From the NCBI GenBank assembly GCA_036268875.1, contig DATATI010000029.1:62001-126000 (forward strand): DNA of 64,000 bases. The letters are read 5' to 3'. The translations under genes and the position numbers were made by a program. The notes beneath the pieces are model-generated. The model was given only the letters and a program-made list of their open reading frames with translations. It was not told the origin of the DNA and searched no databases. Source of the stretch: Polyangia bacterium. Lineage in GTDB: Bacteria; Myxococcota_A; Polyangia; Fen-1088. Position 1 is the first letter of the stretch. The number at the start of each line of letters is the position of its first letter. This document shows, piece by piece, positions 9,301-16,462 of the stretch.

Positions 9301-9605
9301 GCCCGGCCCCGCAGCTTGGCCATCCACCAGCGCAGGCCGACGAACAGAAAGCGCCAGTCCTTGAGAAACTCCGGCGGCTTTCGCTCATAGAAGTGCCCGA
9401 CGAATTGAAGGATCCACCCCACCCCGAACAGCGCCGCTGCCACCAGCCACAGCTTGGGCTCGGCGATGCCGGCGACAAAGACGACCACCGAAAGCGCGAT
9501 CATCGGAATCCCGATGGTGTGGCAAAAACGGTTCGCCGGGTGGGTGTGAGCCTGCGCGTACTCGGCGATCCAGTCATCCCAACTGCGTGTGCTTAAAAGC
9601 GCCAT
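9297..9605 (-). CDS. Mpo1-like (DUF962) membrane protein
   Basis: The 102-residue product belongs to the DUF962/Mpo1 (YGL010w) family. The family His residues appear in NRFCHTIGIP and QFVGHFYERKPPEF, with two hydrophobic segments between and around them. Yeast Mpo1 is an iron-dependent dioxygenase that removes one carbon from 2-hydroxy fatty acids (alpha-oxidation); the bacterial copy likely acts at the inner membrane on a similar substrate. A strong GGAGG ribosome site precedes the ATG, only 15 bases from the end of a broken fadL fragment. The TATTGA-N7-TCAATA operator is about 110 bases upstream. A gene of unknown function follows with GTGA overlap. Confidence 0.8.
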   Translation of the reverse strand: MALLSTRSWDDWIAEYAQAHTHPANRFCHTIGIPMIALSVVVFVAGIAEPKLWLVAAALFGVGWILQFVGHFYERKPPEFLKDWRFLFVGLRWWMAKLRGRA

Positions 9606-9620
9606 GGCAGCCTCCTTGGT

Positions 9621-9700
9621 TCAGAACTGTTTCTGTAGATTGACATTGAAAAGCCCAACCCACTGCGTGTATTTGCCGCCGCTTGTCAGCTGGCTGAGGC
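9621..9700 (-). pseudogene. 3'-terminal remnant of a fadL/OmpP1 gene
   Basis: On the minus strand this reads LTSGGKYTQWVGLFNVNLQKQF then stop, in two pieces: KYTQWVGLF and NVNLQKQF. The intact FadL-type protein encoded at 16463-17839 ends with the nearly identical KYTQWIGLF-NLNLQKQF. The DNA copies agree in roughly 80 percent of about 60 bases. There is an in-frame stop about 25 codons upstream and no start codon, so only the last beta-strand of an outer-membrane barrel is left. It lies directly in front of the Mpo1-like gene and just behind the lipid operator. Confidence 0.8.
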
Positions 9701-9714
9701 CCAGTATTGGTCGC

Positions 9715-9733
9715 TATTGAGAAAAGTTCAATA
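9715..9733. promoter_or_regulatory. TATTGA-N7-TCAATA operator, site 2
   Basis: TATTGAGAAAAGTTCAATA has perfect 6-base arms and the same 7-base spacing as site 1. It precedes the fadL remnant and the Mpo1-like operon on the minus strand and lies about 105 bases before the plus-strand gene at 9839. Confidence 0.65.
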
Positions 9734-9838
9734 GGCTCGTTCCTGCGTCGTGGAGGCGGTCAGCACCACCGCACGACAGGAGAGCGGCCCTTGTGCTAAT
9801 TTGCGATTTCCTTCGACCAATGCCCTGGTGATCCTGTG

Positions 9839-10912
9839 ATGCGCACCCTTTGTTTCCTGATCGGCTGCATGCTGCTGCCGATTGCGCTTGACCCACCGCC
9901 GGCCCACGCGGACGACGATAGCGAACCGGCCAAGGTCGAAGACCTGATTCGGCGCGGTATCGAGCTCCGTCGTTCCGGACATGACAATCGCGCGTTTCCG
10001 CTGATGAAGGAAGCATATGAGAGGGCGCCGTCGCCTCGAACGGCCGCTCAGTTGGGGCTGGTCGAGATGGCGCTTGGCTACAAATTGGAAGCCGAACGGC
10101 ATCTGACCGAAGCCGTCGGATCGCGCCGCGATTTTTGGGTGAATAAGAACCGCGAGATCCTTGAGTCGTCGCTCGAAAGCGTGCGATCGGCGATTGGAGA
10201 GGTCGTCGTCAAGGGCCCTGTCGGCGCAGACGTCGCGATCAGCGGAAAGAACGTGGGGCGGCTGCCGCTGGCGGCGCCCATCCGTCTCGGAGAGGGCCCG
10301 GCGACGATCGTGGCTTCGGCTCATGGCTTCCATCCTGAACGCCAGACGGTGACGGTGATCGGGGGAAAGCAGATCGAGGTCATGTTCGATCTACAACGCG
10401 ACGTCACTTTGCCTGCCAACGTCGCGTCGCCGGAACCAGCACAAACCGCTCCGACAGACAGTGCATCCTCCGGGACAGCGGAGACGGTGCGAAAAGACGA
10501 TGATACGAATCGCTTCCACCGCTTCGCTCGCCCCGCTGCCTGGTCGGCGGCGGCTGGTGCAGCTGTCCTTGTGGGCTTTGGCGTGTTCGAGACATTTGTG
10601 GCAGTGAGTGCCAATCACGACTTCGAGCAACATATCGGACCGCTGGGCGATAACCCTCAAAAGATGGGCCTCAACTGCGGCGCAGATGATCCGAGCCATG
10701 GAGGAGCGGGCTGCAACTCTCTATATCAAGATCTCCAGCGCGCCAGGACCCTGGCTGTCGTCGGTTATGGAGCAGGCGGCCTATTGGCCGTTGGCTCTGT
10801 GTTGCTCTTCTGGACGTCGTCGCTGGGGACACGAGATGGTGGCGCAAGCGGCGGCGTGACCTGCGCGCCCTCCTGGCCCACAGGAGGCGTCGCTTGCCGT
10901 TTCACATTCTGA
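9839..10912 (+). CDS. TPR/PEGA-like periplasmic protein with C-terminal membrane helices
   Basis: The 357-residue product has a signal peptide (MRTLCFLIGCMLLPIALDPPPAHAD). A helical TPR-like part follows (residues ~30-110, with AFPLMKEAYERAPSPRTAAQLGLVEMALG shortened as AYERAPSPRTAAQLGLVEMA), then a PEGA-like beta domain (~120-190, VVVKGPVGADVAISGKNVG). After a Thr/Ser linker come two hydrophobic helices, AAAGAAVLVGFGVFETFVAV and VVGYGAGGLLAVGSVLLFW. This architecture is frequent in Myxococcota, often near Ser/Thr kinases, with unknown function. The same layout recurs at 56357-57301. It is the first gene of the plus-strand block 9.8-16.4 kb. Confidence 0.75.
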   Translation: MRTLCFLIGCMLLPIALDPPPAHADDDSEPAKVEDLIRRGIELRRSGHDNRAFPLMKEAYERAPSPRTAAQLGLVEMALGYKLEAERHLTEAVGSRRDFWVNKNREILESSLESVRSAIGEVVVKGPVGADVAISGKNVGRLPLAAPIRLGEGPATIVASAHGFHPERQTVTVIGGKQIEVMFDLQRDVTLPANVASPEPAQTAPTDSASSGTAETVRKDDDTNRFHRFARPAAWSAAAGAAVLVGFGVFETFVAVSANHDFEQHIGPLGDNPQKMGLNCGADDPSHGGAGCNSLYQDLQRARTLAVVGYGAGGLLAVGSVLLFWTSSLGTRDGGASGGVTCAPSWPTGGVACRFTF

Positions 10913-10932
10913 CCCGCGGGCCAGTTCGACCA

Positions 10933-13209
10933 ATGGACCGCTGGCGATTGGCACGGACGTTCTTGCTTCTGGCTGTCGCGGCCGGTTGCAGCACCCGGGC
11001 CCACGCCCCTCATGACGACGGCTCAGCGGCCGAAAGAGCCGACGCGCACGCTGATGGGGTTGATTCGCTCGCAGGTGATCAGTCGTCCCGGTCACCTGAC
11101 GGCGCCAGCGACCAAGGGGGCAGCACTGATCTTCCGATCGACACCTCGGGGGCGGAAACGCGTTCATCGATCTGTGGGAATGGTGTCATCGAACCGGCAG
11201 AGCAATGCGATCCGCCTGAGACTTGTCCCATGTCGTGTCCGAATCATGGCTGCACGAAATTCATGCTTCAGGGCTCGGCCACGACCTGCGATGCAACCTG
11301 TGTGATCGCCGGGGACGAGACAGCTTGTGTGAACGACGATGGCTGCTGTCCCTCCGGTTGCGACACGACGAACGATCGGGACTGCAACGTCAAATGTGAC
11401 AACGGCGTCAAAGAAGGAATGGAAACCTGCGATCCGCTTTCGACCTGCCCCGCGGTATGTCCGGCCGTCGGCTGCCAATTACGAAAGCTGGTCAACGCTG
11501 GCATCTGCACTGCCGAGTGTGTCAACGACAAGCAGCAGACGGCGTGCGTGTCCAACGACGGTTGCTGTCCGTCGAACTGCAATGCGACCAATGATTCGGA
11601 TTGCGTACCGAAGTGTGGAAACGGCGTAATCGAATCAGGCGAGCAGTGTGATCCGTCGGGGACATGCCCCTCGTCATGCCCCAACCACGGCTGCACGAAA
11701 TTCATGCTTCACGGTTCGGCGACCACCTGTGATGCCACTTGCGTCGTCGCGGGAAACCAAACCGCCTGTGCGAGCAACGACGGCTGCTGTCCCTCCGCGT
11801 GCAATGCGACGAATGACAGCGACTGCAACGTCAAATGCGACAACGGGGTCAAGGAGGGTGTGGAGACCTGCGATCCGCTGTCCAGCTGCCCGACTACCTG
11901 CCCGGCCGTTGGGTGCCAGCTGCGCAAGCTGGTTAACGGCGGCACTTGCACCGCCGAATGCGTCAACGACAAGCAGCAGAGTGTATGCATGTCCAGCGAT
12001 GGCTGCTGTCCATCGCAATGCAATGCCACGAACGACTCCGACTGTCCTCCGAAATGCGGAAACAACGTCGTCGAGGCAGGCGAGACGTGCGATCCGCCCT
12101 CGACGTGTGCAACCGTTCAAGCAAGCTGCACCAGCGACCAAACGACGGTGCGCACGTTGTCCGGCGATCCGACCAAGTGCACAAGCGTCTGCACCGAGAC
12201 ACCACGAATGTGCGGCGCGGCTGACGGGGTTTGTCCGCCGGGATGCGCCGCGAGCGCCGATCCTGATTGCCGAAAGACCACCGGCCAATCCTGCGGCGGC
12301 GGCAGCGAGTGCGTAACCGGCAATTGCGTGACCGGATTCTGCTGCAACACCTCCTGCCCAGGACCGTGCAGCGCTTGCGCGGCGGCGAACACCGGCGGCA
12401 CAAACGGCACCTGCGCCCCGGTCCGCGTCGGTACGCACGTTGGATCCGGTTGCACGAAGGCCGATGTCTCCACCTGCGGCAACGACGGCGAATGTGATGG
12501 CTCGGGCAACTGCCGACTGTACGGTACGGATCAAACTTGCCTGCCGGCCGTTTGTTCTAGCGGACGCGCCACGCCAGCCAGGCGGTGCAGTGGTCAGGGC
12601 TCGTGTGTGGCTGCCGCGTCGACGACGTGCGTCGATTACGCCTGCGGTTCCGACGCATGTAAGACGTCCTGCTCGTCGGATCTCGACTGCGTGATCGCCG
12701 ACTATTGCGATACCCCCACGTGCAAGCCGAAGTGTCAGGTTCAAAGCAACGGCAACTTGGTGCCGAATGCGGGCTTTGATCGCGTGAACTGGGTGTACGG
12801 TGGCTCGCTCGAATTCGCGTCCCAGACCTTCTGGCAATCAACAGATGCGACCGGATGTGAAAACTCCGGCTCTGTGCAAATTGGGTCAATGGGTAGTATT
12901 CTGAGTGACTGCTTTCCTGTTCAATCTGGGCTGAACTATTTCTTCGGTTTCATGTTCAGGGCAGTGAATTTCGATCCGGCTTTTCAGAATTGCGGCGTGG
13001 CCTGGTTTACTGATGGAAGTTGCACGAACGGGACGGCCCCCAACAGTGGAACGAATCCGATGCCGGGGTCAGGTTGGCAAAAAACGCCTTCAACCGGTCT
13101 CACCGCCCCGGCGACTGCACTATCTGCGCTGATCTTCTGCGCAAATGGGAAGGACTTCGGATTCGAGGTGGACCGCTTCTACTTCAACGCCACCGCACCG
13201 GCCTTCTGA
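10933..13209 (+). CDS. Large Cys-rich repeat lipoprotein
   Basis: The 758-residue product has a lipoprotein signal (LLLAVAAGC lipobox near residue 19) and is thus anchored at the outer surface of a membrane. Most of it is disulfide-rich. Two nearly identical 147-residue units (CGNGVIE...CDP..CP..C) start at nucleotides 11173 and 11614, with a partial third from 12055. A different Cys module follows (GSECVTGNCVTGFCC, CSACAAANTGG, GECDGSGNCRLYGTDQTC) that also occurs in the lipoprotein at 44576. The last ~150 residues form a beta-rich, carbohydrate-binding-like domain starting NLVPNAGFD. The last third is AT-richer than the repeats. A cell-surface adhesin or glycan-binding role is inference. 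No strong ribosome site decides the start. Confidence 0.75.
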   Translation: MDRWRLARTFLLLAVAAGCSTRAHAPHDDGSAAERADAHADGVDSLAGDQSSRSPDGASDQGGSTDLPIDTSGAETRSSICGNGVIEPAEQCDPPETCPMSCPNHGCTKFMLQGSATTCDATCVIAGDETACVNDDGCCPSGCDTTNDRDCNVKCDNGVKEGMETCDPLSTCPAVCPAVGCQLRKLVNAGICTAECVNDKQQTACVSNDGCCPSNCNATNDSDCVPKCGNGVIESGEQCDPSGTCPSSCPNHGCTKFMLHGSATTCDATCVVAGNQTACASNDGCCPSACNATNDSDCNVKCDNGVKEGVETCDPLSSCPTTCPAVGCQLRKLVNGGTCTAECVNDKQQSVCMSSDGCCPSQCNATNDSDCPPKCGNNVVEAGETCDPPSTCATVQASCTSDQTTVRTLSGDPTKCTSVCTETPRMCGAADGVCPPGCAASADPDCRKTTGQSCGGGSECVTGNCVTGFCCNTSCPGPCSACAAANTGGTNGTCAPVRVGTHVGSGCTKADVSTCGNDGECDGSGNCRLYGTDQTCLPAVCSSGRATPARRCSGQGSCVAAASTTCVDYACGSDACKTSCSSDLDCVIADYCDTPTCKPKCQVQSNGNLVPNAGFDRVNWVYGGSLEFASQTFWQSTDATGCENSGSVQIGSMGSILSDCFPVQSGLNYFFGFMFRAVNFDPAFQNCGVAWFTDGSCTNGTAPNSGTNPMPGSGWQKTPSTGLTAPATALSALIFCANGKDFGFEVDRFYFNATAPAF
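11173..12054 (+). repeat. Two tandem 441-bp coding repeats
   Basis: Two in-frame copies of 441 bp (147 codons) lie at 11173-11613 and 11614-12054, and a partial third copy begins at 12055. Each copy is itself made of two related Cys-rich halves, one starting CGNGV and one starting CDNGVKEG. Copies differ mostly at silent positions. Confidence 0.85.
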
Positions 13210-13268
13210 TGGTTGTATTTGTCGGCTGGATGGACGCCGACGAAACTTTGAGCAGGCGCCACGACACC

Positions 13269-13287
13269 GGTTGAATACACATCAACC
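13269..13287. promoter_or_regulatory. Operator-like palindrome GGTTGA-N7-TCAACC
   Basis: GGTTGAATACACATCAACC has perfect 6-base arms and keeps the TTGA-N7-TCAA core and spacing of the TATTGA-N7-TCAATA sites, but the outer bases are GG/CC. It lies 33 bases before the start of the lipoprotein gene at 13320. It may be a variant binding site or a small hairpin. Confidence 0.3.
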
Positions 13288-13319
13288 TGTCCTTCACTGC
13301 ACAATGATGAAGTTCTCTG

Positions 13320-13889
13320 ATGACTAAAAGAAAAGGCACGCTCCCAGCTGCTCTGATTTTGATGATGACGATCGTTGCGTGCAAGGGAAATGCGGCTGAG
13401 GTTTCGAAATCGAGACCTCCCTCTCCAAGCGCTTCGATAGATGCGACCTTCCCCTCGCCTTACAACGATCGCCCCTCAACTTCTGACCTCAAAGCGAACA
13501 GCGACAAATCGGCCTTGGCCTCGCTGCCCCAGGACGTTCTCGTAGGCACCGATGTCGAGAAATTGGCTGGCTATCTTTCTCGGCGGGCGCCGATTCGTAT
13601 CCCGGGTCTTTTTGAGGGCAATCAAGGTGGCGCAAAAGCGAGCATCAAGGTCATTTCGGTCGGCCCAAAGATCGAGATGACTCGCACTTTCAAAGAACCG
13701 GGCGCCAAGGCCCAGGCTGTTCAATATCGTACCCTCGTTAGCTCCGACAACGGACAGCGGCTCTCAGGCCAGAATCTGGAACTTTTCGGGGTAAAGGAAG
13801 GCGCGATCGTACTGGAAAAGAAGTCGGGCGTGGATGGAATTCCGCCCACACTATGGATCTTTTATCGGTATAAGGCGAAGAAGCACTGA
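13320..13889 (+). CDS. Small hypothetical lipoprotein
   Basis: The 189-residue product begins MTKRKGTLPAALILMMTIVAC, a lipoprotein signal with the modified Cys near residue 21. A Ser/Pro-rich linker follows, then a soluble domain with YLSRRAPIRIPGLFEG and a beta-rich end. I recognise no family. Base composition is clearly AT-richer than in the surrounding lipid genes. It sits between the Cys-rich lipoprotein and the unknown three-gene unit, in the same direction; a 160-bp gap follows. Confidence 0.65.
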   Translation: MTKRKGTLPAALILMMTIVACKGNAAEVSKSRPPSPSASIDATFPSPYNDRPSTSDLKANSDKSALASLPQDVLVGTDVEKLAGYLSRRAPIRIPGLFEGNQGGAKASIKVISVGPKIEMTRTFKEPGAKAQAVQYRTLVSSDNGQRLSGQNLELFGVKEGAIVLEKKSGVDGIPPTLWIFYRYKAKKH

Positions 13890-14052
13890 CGTGAAATAAT
13901 GCCATCCGAGTTCAATCGCAACTTTGATGCGGCGGTGTCGATACGCAGGAACGATTGTTATTGACGCATATCGATGACAGTTCTGGATCGTGAACACCTA
14001 ACGCTATAAGGACAACCAATTTTGTTGGTAATCCGCGAAGAGTGTCAGTCAG

Positions 14053-14949
14053 ATGGCCCAATCAATGAAACTGTTGATGTCAGGCGAGGCGGCCATGAAG
14101 ACAGTCGCCGGCCTATTGAAGCGGGCCCGCCCCGTAGAGATCCCGGGACACGGCACGCTCCGGCCCGGCACGATCTGGATGGGAAACAAGATGCTTGTTT
14201 ATGCCGAGACGATGCGTGTGTGCGCCTCGGTTGACGACCGTTTGTTTGAATATGGCATCGGCGACTGGTTCCGCGAGGCGGAGATCCAGGGTCTGCAAAA
14301 GGCTGCCAAGTCCGCCAAGGGCTGGTGCACTTTGGCCGAGATCGAGATGGCGGTCGTCTGCGAGTTGATCGCTCCCTGGTACCTGCTACTTGGGATCAAC
14401 TGCGCGAAGGTGGGTCTCTTTTATCACGAGAATAAAAAAGAAATCGACGACGCATTCCAAGTTGCGCCCAAGGCAATGAAACTCCTCCTGTATGCGAAGA
14501 GGAGATACCCATTGCTTTGCAAAAAGCTGGCTGTGGGTGCTACCAAGGACGTCATCATCGGGCTCAAGGACCAGGTGGTAACGAACGAGCACATCGCCTC
14601 GTTCATTGCAGACTTAATAAAGGACATGACCGAGGATCCAGAGATGGCGATTGGTCGCCTCGCTAAGGTGATGGTCAAGGTCTCGTTCACGGTCCTGGTC
14701 AAGAAGAGTCTGGCAGGGATGGGCGGCACGGCGGTGGTCACGGCGGCGAGCCGCAAGTGCGATGAACTGATCAGTTACATGAACCGAGTCGGTTATCCGG
14801 TAACGCTGTCAGAAGCGAACGCCATTACCCACGAGGTCGCTGCCGATCCAATGGCCCCGCTGAAGCTGCAGGAACTGGAGATGACTATAAAGGCGCTCCT
14901 GCCGTTGCTCAAGAAACTGCAAGAAGAAAAGGAGAGCGAAGGCGGCTAA
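14053..14949 (+). CDS. Unrecognised helical protein, first gene of a three-gene unit
   Basis: The 298-residue product has no signal peptide. It is mostly helical and has two hydrophobic stretches, near residues 98-118 (AVVCELIAPWYLLLGINCAKV) given here as CELIAPWYLLLGIN, and near 215-230 (KKSLAGMGGTAVVTAA). The C-terminus is a charged helix rich in Lys and Glu (LLKKLQEEKESE). I recognise no domain. Its stop overlaps the ATG of the next gene (TAATG), so the two are translationally coupled. The AT-richer composition compared with neighbours suggests acquired DNA. A membrane-associated role is possible but unproven. Confidence 0.65.
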   Translation: MAQSMKLLMSGEAAMKTVAGLLKRARPVEIPGHGTLRPGTIWMGNKMLVYAETMRVCASVDDRLFEYGIGDWFREAEIQGLQKAAKSAKGWCTLAEIEMAVVCELIAPWYLLLGINCAKVGLFYHENKKEIDDAFQVAPKAMKLLLYAKRRYPLLCKKLAVGATKDVIIGLKDQVVTNEHIASFIADLIKDMTEDPEMAIGRLAKVMVKVSFTVLVKKSLAGMGGTAVVTAASRKCDELISYMNRVGYPVTLSEANAITHEVAADPMAPLKLQELEMTIKALLPLLKKLQEEKESEGG

Positions 14950-15872
14950 TGAGAATCGTTTGGGTGAGGTCCGCCGCGCTTGGGATGGTGTTTGCGGCTG
15001 CCGTCTCGGCGCGCGCCAAGCCTCCAGCGAATGCACAACCATCCTGTCCCGATCGAATAAAGGCACTGAGGGCTCGCTTCCAAAAAGCCGAGAGCTTGCC
15101 GCACCCGGACGTTTTGCTGACCACGGTGGCAGGAATCGAGCCGCCGCGGGGTGACCTCGGGCATGCGGCGGATCGGACGCTCATCGTCGTCGAGCTCGGC
15201 CTGGCAGAGACGCGCGTTGAAGGCCAGCCAGTGAAAGGAGTCGCGGCCCTTAGGCGCGGGATCGAAGCCGTCCAGAACCAACGTCGTATCCTGCAGCCCG
15301 ATCAGACAGCGCCCGCGCATCTCGGCCTGTTGGCTGACCGGCGGGCACGGGCCCGCCAGGCAGTGGCGCTACTCGACAAATTGGGAGCCTTATATGAAAT
15401 CGAGCTGTTGACAAGAGAGGATCCCACTCCGCTGCCGCGTCCAGCACCCGAGCCCATTGGCGAACGCATTGAAGCCATTCGGCGAGCGCCAGACTGGCCC
15501 CGCAAGATTCGCTTGGAGGCTGACGCCTTCGCAAAAGCGCTGGCTGGTTGTGCGGGCCACCAGAAATTCTTCGATGGTTTCGGAGATGATGATTCAGAGA
15601 GCGAGCAGCATATGCACGCGTCCATTCTTGCAGCGGCCAGCGGCTGTGCGTGCGTCGGCATCGATCTGGAAGCAATCGAGGCCATCATGGTGGCGGTCAG
15701 CGAGGATCCACCTCCATTTCACGCTCTGCCAATCAAGCTGCGCCGAACGGCCAAGGTCACCCTTACGCTGCCCGCTGTCGCGACGGTCGATGATCTCGTA
15801 GCACGGCTTCCCCATGAACCGTTCGCCTTGCGTTGGACGGGTGGGTTGCGTGAGCAGGCTCGAATGCCATAG
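14949..15872 (+). CDS. Unrecognised exported protein, second gene of the unit
   Basis: The 307-residue product has a signal peptide (AALGMVFAAAVSARA, cleavage near residue 23), so it acts in the periplasm or outside. The middle is helical (DRRARARQAVALLDKLGALY). A region with ESEQHMHASILAAASGCACVG and a beta-rich end (AKVTLTLPAVATVDDLVARL) follow. No family recognised. Its ATG overlaps the stop of the upstream gene and its TAG overlaps the GTG of the next, so the three genes form a tightly coupled unit. Confidence 0.65.
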   Translation: MRIVWVRSAALGMVFAAAVSARAKPPANAQPSCPDRIKALRARFQKAESLPHPDVLLTTVAGIEPPRGDLGHAADRTLIVVELGLAETRVEGQPVKGVAALRRGIEAVQNQRRILQPDQTAPAHLGLLADRRARARQAVALLDKLGALYEIELLTREDPTPLPRPAPEPIGERIEAIRRAPDWPRKIRLEADAFAKALAGCAGHQKFFDGFGDDDSESEQHMHASILAAASGCACVGIDLEAIEAIMVAVSEDPPPFHALPIKLRRTAKVTLTLPAVATVDDLVARLPHEPFALRWTGGLREQARMP

Positions 15873-16360
15873 TGGATCCATCGCTGGCAATTGGGCCGGA
15901 TCGTTCCAAGACCCGCATCCTGAGGCGCATCCGCATGGACCCTTCCCTTCGGCAACGAATCCAGGCGCTTTGGGGGCAGCCTGATCGTCCCCTGTCGGAT
16001 CTCAGGTTGGTTATGTTCGCCAATGGTTGGACGGCGCTTGCCATCTCCATTGGCGGAACAATAGGTCTGGGGGGATCACTGGGCTGGGTGGCCGCGCTGG
16101 CACCGGTAGTATTTGCTCTTCTTACTGGCTGCCTGCTGTTTCGTTACGCCTTCTGGATCCCTGCCTGCCTGGTCTCGCTGGTCCACGGCGCCGTGGCTGC
16201 TCTCTTGGTCGCATACCTAGCCATTAACCTGCATCCGGCAGCGCGTTGGATAGGAGGGACGATGGCGTTCGTGGTTGGATTCGGCGCCGTGTTCAAAATG
16301 TACGCGAAGGTGGCGTCGGCATCACGACGAATGGCGACAGCTTTTCGTTCCTCCAAATGA
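15872..16360 (+). CDS. Small integral membrane protein, third gene of the unit
   Basis: The 162-residue product has four likely transmembrane helices between residues 45 and 150 (for example ALAISIGGTIGLGGSLGW, VVFALLTGCLLFRYAFWIPA, AVAALLVAYLAINL, TMAFVVGFGAVFKMY) and a basic C-terminus. I recognise no family. The GTG at 15872 overlaps the previous stop; an ATG about 20 codons in (MDPSLRQRI) is an alternative start. It is the last gene of the plus-strand block and converges on the fadL gene. Confidence 0.6.
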   Translation: MDPSLAIGPDRSKTRILRRIRMDPSLRQRIQALWGQPDRPLSDLRLVMFANGWTALAISIGGTIGLGGSLGWVAALAPVVFALLTGCLLFRYAFWIPACLVSLVHGAVAALLVAYLAINLHPAARWIGGTMAFVVGFGAVFKMYAKVASASRRMATAFRSSK

Positions 16361-16462
16361 GGCAAATCGGGTGGTGGCGATATTTCTCGCTGTCTGGGCC
16401 CCTCCGGGAATCCTGGGCGCGATCGTGCCTTCTCGACGGCCCAATAGTCAAAAAGACTTTCC

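Noticed and set aside
7298-9478. 726-codon frame on the minus strand
   Set aside because: Antisense to the MDR gene and running through the Mpo1-coupled gene; no recognisable domain.
13958-13977. TATTGACGCATATCGATGA as another lipid operator
   Set aside because: The left arm fits, but the right arm has the wrong bases and spacing.
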